This document shows, in pieces, positions 1 through 10,268 of a stretch of DNA of 64,000 nt. Position 1 is the stretch's first letter. Each line of letters opens with the position of its first letter. The DNA is from Gnomoniopsis sp. IMI 355080 (taxonomy: Eukaryota > Ascomycota > Sordariomycetes > Diaporthales > Gnomoniaceae). A program made the translations under genes and the position numbers. The stretch covers positions 165,804-229,803 of the forward strand of contig JAPEVC010000024.1 in NCBI GenBank assembly GCA_027946555.1. The letters run 5' to 3'. The notes below the pieces were generated by a model that was given only the letters and a program-made list of their open reading frames with translations, was not told the origin of the DNA and ran no database searches.

Positions 1-283
1 GGCAGGCACGCAGACAGATATCTTTAGGAGACTCCAGAAGGCTGGTCCCAGGTGATCGGGTAGCCCCTGCACCCGTAAGGCCCCGTTGCACGTGCTATCG
101 AGCAACGCAGTACCGAGTACAACCCTGAAAGACATACCTTGGTTGTCTACGGAGTAAAGTACTGGGTACGGTACCTGCCAAACGCGTCCAGTCAAACGCG
201 TCACTTTCTACACTTTATCACGACGACACACATATATATACCAAGAACCAATCCCCAGGAACTTCACCTCTTATCACCACACA
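1..283. other. upstream region of DAM1
   Basis: Noncoding sequence in front of the Dam1 start codon. It contains CACACATATATATACC just upstream of the gene, which could be part of a core promoter or 5' UTR. No coding sequence is recognised; a short open frame at 139-321 overlaps the Dam1 start in another frame and has no family-like content. Confidence 0.5.
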
Positions 284-1026
284 ATGTCGCAAGAGAGGAA
301 CCGCTCAACATCACGGACTAGGGTCTCGCGCCCCACGACTCCTTTGCGCCCTTCATCTCGGTCTTCTTTCCGCGAGTCCGCAAGAGCGAGCGCCGATGCA
401 CCTTTCCCACTCAATGCTTTCGAGCCCCAGTTTGGCGAGTTGTCCGATGCCATGGCGGATCTGGAGGCCAACCTGATGCACTTTCAGTTGATGCATGAAA
501 GTCTGGCTCGTTTCAGTGAGAGCTTTGCCAGCTTCCTCTACGGCCTGAACATGAATGCGTTTTGTGTCGACTATCCTGAGGTATCATCACAGCACTTTCC
601 TTCACATTCTTCTTCCAGGTCGCTAACACTGCCTGCAGGGACCAATCCCAGATTCGTTCCGGAGGGCAAAGCAGGGAGAGGACCAGGATGTTACTGTCAT
701 CCCAGACAGTAACGAATTTGACGGAGAGACAACCTTCATGTGCGTGGTACCGTTGTCATACTGTCTGAGCTCCTTCAGACCATCTTACTGACGTAACACA
801 TCCGTGTTACAGGACAACCGACACATCTTTCGTCGAGAACCCCTCCTCGACAAGGACAGCCGCCTCCAGGTTCCAAACTCCAGCTCCGAAACCCAAAATC
901 TCTCGGGTACCTGCGCCGGCTACCCGAGGCGGTACGCAGGCTCGAGGAGGTCGTGGTGGCACTCGTGGCACTCGTGGTACGCGGGCTAGTGGTCTTGCGC
1001 CTCCGAGAGTCCGCGGTCTCAGATGA
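284..1026 (+). CDS. DAM1: DASH/Dam1 complex subunit Dam1
   Basis: Kinetochore protein of the DASH complex, which couples kinetochores to spindle microtubules in fungi. Exons 284-580, 639-739 and 813-1026 join in phase to a 203-residue protein. Intron 1 (58 nt) has a GCTAAC branch site just before its acceptor; intron 2 (73 nt) has CTGAC. The Dam1 signature lies at residues 50-99 (FGELSDAMADLEANL through NMNAFCVDYPE), and exon 2 continues it with PIPDSFRRAKQ. That continuity supports the splice. The N-terminus is Ser/Arg/Thr-rich, a plausible Aurora/Ipl1 phosphorylation region (known for the family, inferred here). The C-terminus is basic and Gly/Arg-rich (TRGTRGTRAS). The family is fungal-specific. 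The start is the first ATG of the conserved frame. Confidence 0.93.
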
Positions 1027-1658
1027 GATGCCCTCTGAGGTACAGTGCGTATAAAATCTCAGTCTGGGGGGGGGGGCGAAGCCAAAATGCACCTTGTGGG
1101 GAAGAGGGGGGGGGGGGTCGCGCTGTCTGTTTGGTCACCGCTTCACCTTAGGCCGGTGCAATTCTGCCAAGTCCAGTAGGTGATGGCCAAGCTGACTGCC
1201 CCCAAGACGAACCCTGGGAGTGGATTACCAGATCAAAGAGTGATCTCGGGTATGCCATGTTCACTAGCAGTGGATGGGCAGGTTGTGTATGCGAAGTAAA
1301 ATATCTGTGGTTGGAAGGTGGATAGATGCTCGAGTGAACTGAAAACTTGTCTCGGAGGCAAATATTCTCCAAAACAAAGGTCAGAAAATGGCCGGTCATT
1401 CCAGTAGTTAAACAAGCAATGTCGCAGTTTGCTTCGATGTCTGAAAGATTGGGTACACAAATTCTTCTATTGAGATGGTTCCCCTCCGCTCCGCTGGCCG
1501 TCGAAGATAAACTCTCGCTCCGGGCCGAATCTGCAGTTCGGCCCAGCCGAGGCCCACTCCTTTCAAGTTTGGAACTCCTGGTTGACGTCCTGTTCAATTC
1601 CAACAACAGACAGCTATTGCAGAACTGCTCTTCCTTGAACCGGCCACCGAGGCTGTCA
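1027..1658. other. intergenic region with two poly-G runs
   Basis: About 630 nt between DAM1 and the DUF167 gene. It carries guanine runs of 11 nt (1066-1076) and 12 nt (1106-1117). The frame of the downstream gene is open back to 1347, but the upstream part shows no family match. A 152-codon antisense frame (1148-1606) looks like chance. Nothing else is seen. Confidence 0.45.
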
Positions 1659-2082
1659 ATGGCATCACAACGTTTTATTCAATACATCGCGGGCACCAAG
1701 AACAAAGTCCCCGCCGTCTACCTCCAGTGCCATATCAAACCAAGAGCAAGCAAAGTGCGCGAGGGCCTATCCTCCCTGACCGATGATGCCGTCCATATAT
1801 GTGTAGCTGCGATTCCAAAAGACGGCGAATCGAATAGGGCTGTGTTATCGGTGCTGAGTGAAGTAGGTAGTCGTGTCATCACGTTGGCTATGGAGAGCGA
1901 AACAGTCGTGCTAATAGTTCTAGGCTCTTGGCGTGCCCAAGTCTGACCTTCAGATTACCCGTGGATACAAGTCCAAGGACAAGACTGTCGCAGTCGTTGG
2001 CAAGGCTGTCCAGGATGGCGAGGAGTGTGTGAGTCGCTTGTTAAAGAAGCTTGGGCAAGCTGTTGAAGACGGTGTTGGCTAG
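1659..2082 (+). CDS. DUF167 (YggU-like) family protein
   Basis: Small protein of the DUF167/YggU family (human C15orf40-like), whose molecular function is unknown. Exons 1659-1862 and 1924-2082 join to 120 residues; the 61-nt intron has a GCTAAT branch site near the acceptor. The family pattern is clear. A first strand has CHIKPRASKVREGLSSL, a middle part has AIPKDGESNRAVLSVLSE, and after the splice comes ALGVPKSDLQITRGYKSKDK followed by TVAVVG. ATG 1659 gives a normal family length. The same frame is open upstream to 1347, so a longer N-terminus cannot be excluded. The last 40 codons form an amphipathic helical tail. Confidence 0.85.
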
Positions 2083-2788
2083 ATTTCGCCAAAGTAGCAT
2101 TATCCGACGACCGCAGTAACAGGACGATTGCGGAGTAAAGACAGACTTGAGAAGCCGAAAAAGGAGTCTTCTAAGTTTCCACGCACAAGAATTGAGTTTC
2201 CTTTGGATTCTTGATTGAGCTTTGTACTGGCTTTGTTAGGTGCCGAAGTGGGCTGTACGTCACGACCTCTCTCAAAGCCTGCTGATGGACTCTAGTGGTA
2301 CAAGAAGTCCGACGTATACGACATCGACGCCGTATTAGATATCAAATACATTTTCCCACATGGGACAGTAGGTCCTGTATCAGACAAGCCATCCGTTTCC
2401 GCTTTCGATGACCTCAAACGCAAAGCCAGTTGTGAAGTGCATACTAGAAGAGACTGTTGTAATCCTCAGAGACGACGTGATACATGGACCAAGCTCATTG
2501 ATGATAGACATTGCAACAAATCACGCTCAAGGATGATCTGGAGGTAAATCACGAGATAGAAGTGTTTCGACGTTTAGGCTCTTGATATCTTTTCCCGTAT
2601 ACCTGCGCCTTGCCGAAGAACAGACGGCGCAGATGTGGTATACGTCACCCTGAATAGGTCATCGAACAGCACGTCAAATTCGACGACACAGGACTTGGGT
2701 CCAAGTTGCTCATGATCATCATTTTTCATATGCGTTGCAAGGATCCAATTGCACACCATAATCGCTCGTGGGGGTCGGAAACGAGTAA
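2083..2788. other. intergenic; possible decayed coding segment
   Basis: Between the 3' ends of the DUF167 gene (+) and the peroxiredoxin gene (-). On the + strand from about 2290 to 2780 several short open stretches in different frames read like broken protein. Examples are EETVVILRDDVIHGP and later DDTGLGSKLLMIIIFHM, separated by stops and frame changes. No family is recognised. It could be a relic of a gene or chance; support is weak. Confidence 0.25.
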
Positions 2789-3548
2789 TCAAGCATTCCA
2801 ATCCAGAGACGCTGGTGGACCTAGGACCTTGTCGGCCATGGAATCATTTGTACCTGTCCCATCCTTCTCGATGTGAGTCGACCTGGCAACAAGGTTAGCT
2901 TCCATGCTCACTGGGGGTCAAATTTGTTCGACTTACTTCACCTTGCCATCCTTCACCACCAGGGCATACCGCTTGCTCCGGTGATTACCGAAGACCTTAG
3001 TGGCGTCAAAGTCTAGTTCCAATGCCTTGGTAAACTCTCCAGTGGAATCTGCGACGAAGCGCATCTTTGTCAAGGATTGTTAGCAGGCGAGTACCACGCT
3101 CGGAAGTTCTGGCCACTTACGCCCAGAATTCCCTCGGGGTCAAGGAGGTCACCCCATGCCTTCATGACGAAGGGATCGTTCACAGCTACTACAAATACTT
3201 TGCCAGCATCTCTGAGGCCGGGGTGAGTAAGATAGCTGGGGATGTGTTTTTGAGAGCATCCTGGGCCTGGGGGTAACAGTCAGTGACAGTCCCTGCGTAC
3301 TGGGGAGGATCTGAAGCTCGCGAAGACGTACTGAATGCGCCGGGCACCCCAATGATCAGGCCATCAGCAGAGGAGAGCTCCTTGGCAAGGTTCACCTTAT
3401 TGGCAGGAGAGCCCTCCGTGAGCTCTAGATGAGGGATTGAGTCGCCGACCTTGACAAAGGCCGGGCGACTAGAGTGGAAACCTCTGGTAGCCGTGATAGA
3501 CGAACGTGCCGCCATGTTCAGAGGACGAAGAGCGGACCGGAACGCCAT
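2789..3548 (-). CDS. PRX5: mitochondrial peroxiredoxin, PRX5/PMP20 type
   Basis: Thiol peroxidase that reduces H2O2 and alkyl hydroperoxides. Four exons (3548-3332, 3266-3121, 3064-2937, 2882-2789) join in phase to 194 residues; introns are 65, 56 and 54 nt. The first 30 residues are Arg/Ser-rich with no acidic residue (ATRGFHSSRPAF), a good mitochondrial presequence with an FHSSR-type cleavage context. The peroxidatic cysteine is Cys76 in GVPGAFSPGCSQKHIP, and its motif spans the first splice, which fixes that junction. Further family segments are DAGKVFVVAVNDPFVMKAWG and the C-terminal NDSMADKVLGPP. It is convergent with the DUF167 gene and divergent from the RBR ligase gene. Confidence 0.92.
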
Positions 3549-4984
3549 GCTGACTAGTTGGGTGAGCTGTTGGAGATGCTTGCGGATGAGGAGAGCTGAG
3601 ATGGCGTCCGTATCTACGATTTTTCTCTCTGGACCGAAATCTTTACCTGTTTGTTGCGGGCAGTAACAAATGAGCGGGCCGAACCTTCACAACACTCCCT
3701 GGGAGGTAGCTTGGGTGGGCAGGTACTTCGAATATGAGATGAATGACATCACAAGCACGACGATCCCTGTCAAGCCTCCTGGCCTTCGCGGGCCCGCAAC
3801 CCCATTATCGCCAGTTATCTCATGCACGGGAGTCCATGGTGTGTGTTTGCCTGTGTTTGCTGTCAGTCATGGCCGGATGCTGCAAGATTACCTGTACATA
3901 TCAACAGTGTACCTCGCTGCTTACCAAGGACTGGCCCAAAACATTTGCATTGTTTATGCTGTGCATTATTCAAGGCGGGCGTAGGTTTTCCCATCGAAGT
4001 CGAAAGTCCAGTGCCAGCGCCAAGTGAAATGGCCGTGCGCGGAAGGCGCAACCCAGCTGGAGGCGATAGTGGGGCCGTCGGGGCCAACTGTAGCAGGCAG
4101 CCGGGCAGCGGGCTGGCCGCCTGTAATGAACAGCGGCTTACTCTACCGTAGTAACACATGGACAGCCTGCTTAGGTACCTAGGTGATGACTCCCTCCTCC
4201 TCCTTATTATGCCATTAACACATTACCACCTCAAACTCACGAAAGCCCTCATTTGGCATAGGCAGGATTCAACGGCACTTGAGCATCTCAACCTCTCCAA
4301 CTTTGGTTCTCGCCCCCCTTAGTCAATCACTATTTCCAGTCGTTTCCAGTCTCCCAAGCCAACTCGACACGGCTTGCCACTCTTCTGAGGACCGACGAGC
4401 CGCAGCCGCAGCCGTAATCGCATCTGCACCCAACTAGTCGACGCTCTAGATCATCCTCACCACCGAAAACACCGTGAGGACCACGTCCGATACTGACTGG
4501 GCTCCATTTGTTTGCCCCTCATTAGCCCCCTAACTGTCTGACTGTCCATCCTGTGGCGTGTGACACACATCTCGGTCACCAGCAAGACATCCTGCGGCAC
4601 GAGAGATTAGCCTACCCCCGTTTCGTCCTGCCACCACCTGATCGTCTAAGTGGTACTCTTGCAACCCACTCCGATACTCTCTGTACCTCAGCCCTCACTC
4701 CGCAGCGCACCACAACGCTCTGCCCTCTTTGTACACAGGGTCCTTCGACTCATATCGGCTCTCCTCTACCTGTCAAGGTCCCACCGAATCCTTGCCATCC
4801 CTCGGACTCGGTCGTGGCCTCCGAGTCCCCCGTCATCATTTCTCCCCAAACCCGCAAGAGAAAGGCGGCTGAGGCGACGCTTCCGTCAACCAAGGAAATC
4901 CATCCGAACAAAAGGGTCTCCGCCTCAGCTGCCAAAAACACCGAAGTCTCTCCTCCGACCCCTTTGACCACCGCCTCTACCAAC
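3549..4984. other. divergent promoter region, PRX5 / RBR ligase
   Basis: 1.4 kb between two divergently transcribed genes. It contains a TTAGGTACCTAGGTG palindromic motif near 4170 and pyrimidine-rich sequence from about 4260. From 4553 the frame of the RBR ligase is open without a stop up to its predicted start at 4985, so part of this region may be coding (see findings). Nothing else is recognised. Confidence 0.45.
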
Positions 4985-6719
4985 ATGGACTCGGACGATG
5001 ATATGCTCTCCAATCTGTCCAGCGACGAGGACCTGCTGCAGGACGACAGTGACAACAACTCTGGCGATGATGGTATGTTTGGCTTGTCACGGCCAGGCTC
5101 ACCCACCCTCTTTGTTTCGCTAATCTCATAGACGCTCGTGACTAACATTAGTCAATTTGCAGGCTTCGATTTCGAGGAAGAGCCCGACCCAGATCTACCC
5201 GGCCAAACCGACTTTAGCCCCAAAAAGAAGGTGTCCTACGAGATCACATATAAAGTCTTCCAACCCGAAGACATTCAGAAGCAACAGGATGATCTGGTTG
5301 ACGAGGTGAACATGATCCTCGTGCTCCCCAAAGATGATGCTGCCGTACTGCTCCGTCATTTTCGGTGGAACAAGGAGAGACTGCTCGACGAGTACATGGA
5401 TTCAGCACAAAAGGTCTTGGACGCCGCAGGCATCGGGCCCGTCAACAACGATGGTCCGCGCCTAGAAGCCGTACCAGGCTTCATGTGTGACATCTGCTGC
5501 GAGGATGAGGAAGGTCTGCAGACCTTCGCCATGAAGTGTGGTCATCGCTATTGCGTCGACTGCTATCGGCAATACCTCGTGCAGAAGGTGAAGGAAGAAG
5601 GCGAGGCCGCGCGCATCCAGTGTCCCTCTGATGGGTGCCCTCGCATCATCGATGCCAAGTCTATGGATCTTCTCGTCACCGAAGACCTTAACGACCGATA
5701 CCGCAAACTTCTCAACAGAACATATGTGCAGGATAACGACCATCTGAAGTGGTGCCCGGCCCCCGACTGCGAGAATGCCCTAGGTTGTGGTATCAAAAAG
5801 AAAGACCTCGACAAGATTGTGCCGACAGTGGCTTGCTCATGTGGACACCGCTTTTGCTTCGGTTGCATTCTTACCGATCATCAGCCTGCTCCCTGTGAGT
5901 TGGTCAAGAGATGGCTTAAGAAGTGTGCCGATGACAGTGAAACAGCAAACTGGATTTCCGCCAACACCAAGGAATGCCCCAAGTGCAATTCCACTATCGA
6001 GAAGAACGGTGGCTGTAACCACATGACATGCCGCAAGTGCAAGTACGAATTTTGCTGGATGTGTATGGGCCTATGGTCTGAGCACGGAACGAGTTGGTAT
6101 AATTGCAATCGCTTTGAGGAGAAGAGTGGCAGCGATGCTCGAGATGCTCAGGCCAAATCCAGGGTGTCCTTGGAGCGATACCTGCATTACTATAACCGCT
6201 ATGCCAACCACGAGCAGTCAGCCCGCCTCGACAAAGATATTTACCAAAAGACGGAAAAGAAAATGGTACAGCTTCAGACAGCCTCAGGCATGTCCTGGAT
6301 TGAGGTACAGTACCTCAATGCTGCATCCCAGGCCCTACAGACCTGCCGACAAACGCTTAAGTGGACTTATGCCTTCGCGTTTTACCTAGCGAGGAACAAC
6401 CTGACGGAAATATTCGAGGACAACCAAAAGGATCTGGAGATGGCCGTGGAGGCTTTGTCCGAAATGTTTGAGAAGCCGATCAGTGAGCTGTCAGATCCTA
6501 AACTCAAGGTTGAGATCATGGATAAGACGGCCTACTGCACCAAGAGGCGGGTCATTCTTCTCGATGACACTGCTGAGAACCTGGCAAATGGTGGGTCTCC
6601 TCCCTCCAAGTGATCGCTATTCGAAAGTCGCTGACTCTTTTGTGCTAGGCAAGTGGAAATTTAGCGTGGACCTTCACAGCCCAGGAGCAGCATCGGCAGC
6701 TGGTAATAACCGTCGCTGA
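4985..6719 (+). CDS. RBR-type E3 ubiquitin ligase (Ariadne family)
   Basis: RING-between-RING ligase that takes ubiquitin from an E2 onto its own cysteine before passing it to substrate. Exons 4985-5072, 5163-6590 and 6649-6719 join to 528 residues. After an acidic Asp/Ser-rich N-terminus come RING1 (MCDICCEDEEG ... CGHRYCVDC), the IBR (WCPAPDCENALGCG ... CSCGHRFCFGC) and RING2 (CPKCNSTIEKNGGCNHM). The catalytic cysteine is Cys314 in NGGCNHM. A C-terminal helical Ariadne-like region follows (SRVSLERYLHYYNRYANHE). The last intron (58 nt, CTGAC branch) is supported because its exon adds GKWKFSVDLH instead of ending at a stop in the intron. Fungal relatives are usually 500-540 residues. The frame remains open 144 codons upstream of the chosen ATG. 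Confidence 0.92.
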
Positions 6720-8019
6720 ATCGATAACTCGAGGAACTTCATCGACCACTCGACTAGTTGAGTGAACAAGAAGTCAGTTCACATGCTGAGCGACAAGCAG
6801 CTTTTCTAATCCTGGTCGTACATACATCTTTACTGTTTGCTGTCATCAAATGCAGAAGCAGGACAAAACTGGGCTATGGATCTCCATCGTTTGCAGATCC
6901 AGCTGAGGCCGTGATGTATTTGTCATTGCACGCCCCTCCGGTCCAGAGCGCTGGACACGAAAGGGGAAATCGCGTTGTGGTGTCAAGCGATGGACATGGC
7001 ACAACGAGAATAACGGTCAAGACAGCGTCCTCAAGGCGTTACATCGCGCGGACTCCCATATAGACAAGTTGGGGTTTCTACATCATTGCACTGGAGTCTT
7101 AGGGAGAGTATAAGTGTGTTTTCTTGCGTGGCTCGTCCGGAGTTGCATTACTACTACTACATAGGTTGTGGAAGACGGCTCGCGTTTGGCCTCAGGAACA
7201 TATCATCATAGCTGTGGCTGGTTCATTCCACTTGACGAAGATACGGTGTTTGGAAGGGTCAGGCAGGGGGAGGAGAGCTTTAGAATGTGTCGGGTCTCTT
7301 ATTTACTTTTTTGTTGTAGCGATAACGCGGATTGACTTATCACTTATTATTATTATTGTTGTTGTTGTTGTTGTAGCTACAGCCGTTCACGACTCTTTGG
7401 GTCTGTCCTCAGGGCTATGTTTGTCTCGGAAATTTCTTGATGTTCCTGGATGTCTATCAAAATGGCAGCCCGGGCTCAGTATTAGGAGAAGGTTTGCAGT
7501 ACGAAGTAGCGGTTCGGAATATCTAGTGTAAAACGTTCATCCGGGAGAACATTGCGGCAAGCTGAGGCGCTTGGCTACCCCGGAAAGTGGCGTGTGAACT
7601 ATTAGCCGGGTCATCAGCCGAGGGGTCCTGGGGAAGAACAAGGGTCCCATCCGCGCTCATCGGCCATTGACGGAGGTCCTTCATCGTGAGTGGAAGGCAA
7701 GCTTGGGATATTTTCGGAGACTGTCGGCTTGTTTAACTATACAGTTTTTCTTCTCTCTTTTGTTACGGTGATCTTGTTTACTACTCCAAACAACCAATCC
7801 TCCCGACGTACCTCTGCTGTACTGTGCCTTGGCCAGCTTCCGGCGTTTCGGCTCTTGCCCTTTGCCAAGTCCGCGACGACTTCGTTGATCCGGCCTTGTT
7901 GTGGTTCCCCTCCCGATCCTCACTGAGAGCACTTCTAGTTTATTTATACCTGCCGGAGAAGCTTCAATTGCTCCTCAGCTGTTTCATTATACCCATCAGC
8001 ACTCAATAAGCCCGTCGAA
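6720..8019. other. intergenic region, RBR ligase to SCOT
   Basis: 1.3 kb holding the 3' end of the ligase transcript and the promoter of the SCOT gene. A TTA/GTT trinucleotide repeat lies at 7343-7374. Open frames here (for example 6758-7063 and 7124-7531) have no family-like content or splice support. No gene is recognised. Confidence 0.45.
7343..7374. repeat. TTA/GTT trinucleotide microsatellite
   Basis: About four TTA/ATT units run straight into about six GTT units. It lies in intergenic sequence between the RBR ligase and SCOT genes. Confidence 0.85.
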
Positions 8020-9742
8020 ATGCCCTCCGCAGGTGTATGCATGCGGACTCTCCGCGCCTACTCCAAGTATGGCTCCAACGTATGTGTCCTAGATGCTGTG
8101 CGCCCTTTCGTGGAAATACAGACTGATATACCGTCTCCAGCACGCTCTCTTATTTGCGCGCGCCTTCTCCGCTAGCCCGCGCCGCGCCGAAATCAACAAA
8201 GTCTACCCCTCCGCCTCTGAAGCCCTCAAGGACATGAAGCCCAACTCGACCCTCCTTTGTGGTGGCTTCGGCCTCTGTGGCGTGCCTGACACGCTCATCG
8301 ACGAGGTCCACGCTAAGCCCGAGATCACTGGCCTCACCGCGGTCTCCAACAATGCAGGCACGGACAGCTCGGGGCTGGGCAAGCTGCTCAAGTCCAAGCA
8401 AGTTCGCAAGATGATCGCTTCCTATATCGGCGAGAATAAAACATTTGAGCAGATGTACCTTACTGGCGAGGTTGAGCTTGAACTCACACCACAGGGTACT
8501 CTCGCGGAGCGGTGCGCAGCTGGCGGTAAGGGCGTGCCGGCATTCTATACGCCAGCGGCATTCGGCACGGTAGTGCAGACAGGCGAGTTGCCGCTGAAGA
8601 ACAAACCAGACGGCAGCCCGGACCAGTTTAGCTACCCCAAGGACGTCAAGGTTTTCAACGGGAAGAGTTATCTGCTGGAGCACAGCATTGCGGGCGACTA
8701 CGCCTTCGTCAAGGCCTACAAGGCTGACAAGCTAGGTAACTGCCAGTTCCGTCTCGCGGCGAACAATTTCAACGGTGCAATGGGCCGCAACGCCAAGATG
8801 ACCATTGTCGAGGCGGAGCACATTGTCGAGCCTGGTGAGATCGCGCCCGAGGCAGTCCACTTGCCAGGTATCTACGTCAAGCGGGTGATTCAATCGACCG
8901 CGGCCAAGAACATTGAGAAGCATACCTACGCCAAGGACGACAGCGACCCAGCGGCAAAGGCAGCCCTCGGCACGGGCGACACCGCCGCGAAGCGCGAGCG
9001 CATCGTGCGTCGCGCAGCCAAGGAGTTCAAGAACGGCATGTACGCCAACCTGGGCATCGGCATGCCCATGCTCGCACCGGGCTTTGTGGGACCCGAGGTT
9101 GAGGTTCAGCTGCAGAGCGAGAACGGCATTCTGGGACTGGGACCCTACCCGCGGAAGGGCGAGGAGGACGCGGACCTAATCAACGCGGGCAAGGAGACGG
9201 TAACGCTGAAGCCTGGCGCGGCGGTGTTCGGGTCAGAGGAGAGCTTCGGTATGATCCGGAGTGGTCGGATCAACCTGACGATCCTCGGCGCAATGCAGGT
9301 GTCTGCAACAGGCGATCTGGCGAACTGGATGCTGCCTGGTAAAGTTAAGGGTTTTGGTGGTGCGATGGACTTGGTGAGCAACCCGAGTGCGACAAAGGTC
9401 GTAGTGACGATGGAGCACACGGATAAGAAGGGAAGACCGAAGATTATGAAGCAGTGTGCTTTCCCTTTGACGGGGCGGGCCTGTGTCAGCCGGATTATCA
9501 CCGAGTTGGTAAGTCTATTCCCATTGCCTGTTTCTCTTCTCTTTGTCATCCCTCCCGCTCTTATATGCGTCTTTCGTAAAATATCTAATGACTGACTTCA
9601 TTAATTATAGGGTGTGTTTGACGTTGACTTCTCCCACGGATTGACGCTTATTGAAATTGCTGATGGTGTGACGGTGGATGAAATCAAGGAGAAGACAGAA
9701 GCGCCGTTCAAGGTGGCGGATGACCTGAAACCTATGCTGTAA
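8020..9742 (+). CDS. OXCT1: mitochondrial succinyl-CoA:3-ketoacid CoA transferase (SCOT)
   Basis: Moves CoA from succinyl-CoA to acetoacetate in the mitochondrial matrix; in fungi related enzymes also handle acetate or propionate CoA exchange. Exons 8020-8079, 8141-9508 and 9611-9742 join to 519 residues. Both CoA-transferase halves are in one chain. The alpha-type half has GGFGLCGVPDTLI and AVSNNAGTDSSGLGKLLKS. The beta-type half has NLGIGMPMLAPGF and the catalytic glutamate Glu347 in SENGILGLGPYP. The spliced N-terminus is basic (MRTLRAYSKYGSN, then ARAFSASPRRAEI), a typical presequence. An unspliced alternative starts at 8093 and differs only in the first residues. The 102-nt last intron is needed to reach VFDVDFSHGLTLIEIADGV. 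Confidence 0.93.
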
Positions 9743-10268
9743 TCCATACACAGAAATAAAAGGTCGAGTTACTCGAAGAGGGAATGAAGTTGGCCATATA
9801 GCGTGAGTTTCAAATGACTATGGAGGCAAGTGTAGGAAGACAACTGCAAGCTACGAGTTCACGACTTATGTCCCATTGGACGGTGATATCGCACTACATG
9901 TTGTTAAATCTATTTCAAATTGTCGAATATAGGCTCTTTGTCTGTGTATAAGGCACTAGAGCTCATTCTTGAAAAGCTGACAAAGGTGATCGTACATTCG
10001 TACAGCCCCATTGATAATTAAGTATTGGATTATCGTGGAATATACCTTCACATTTCATCCTTCACGCGTTTCTCTCATTTAAAAATGACAACACACTTCG
10101 GTCAAGACGTCCAACCCAAGGCAACGTTAATGCTTCTCGCTATGTTGAAGCTTGTTGAATAGCCATGCCTCAGCGAGCTGTACAATCGCATGGGCATCGA
10201 GTCTCGAGAAGCGACAGTTCACCGAGGCCGGAATACTGAGACACAGATGGCCAGAGGGGGCCGAGGCG
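9743..10268. other. intergenic, nothing recognised
   Basis: About 525 nt of AT-richer sequence downstream of SCOT and downstream of the decayed minus-strand gene. An AATAAA-like signal (GAAATAAAAGG) follows the SCOT stop near 9753. No coding sequence is seen. Confidence 0.5.

Noticed and set aside
1066..1117. Poly-G runs considered as G-quadruplex or telomeric sequence
   Set aside because: Only two homopolymer runs, no telomere repeat; could be simple slippage.
8150..8683. 177-codon antisense frame in SCOT
   Set aside because: Shadow of a conserved enzyme in biased codons.
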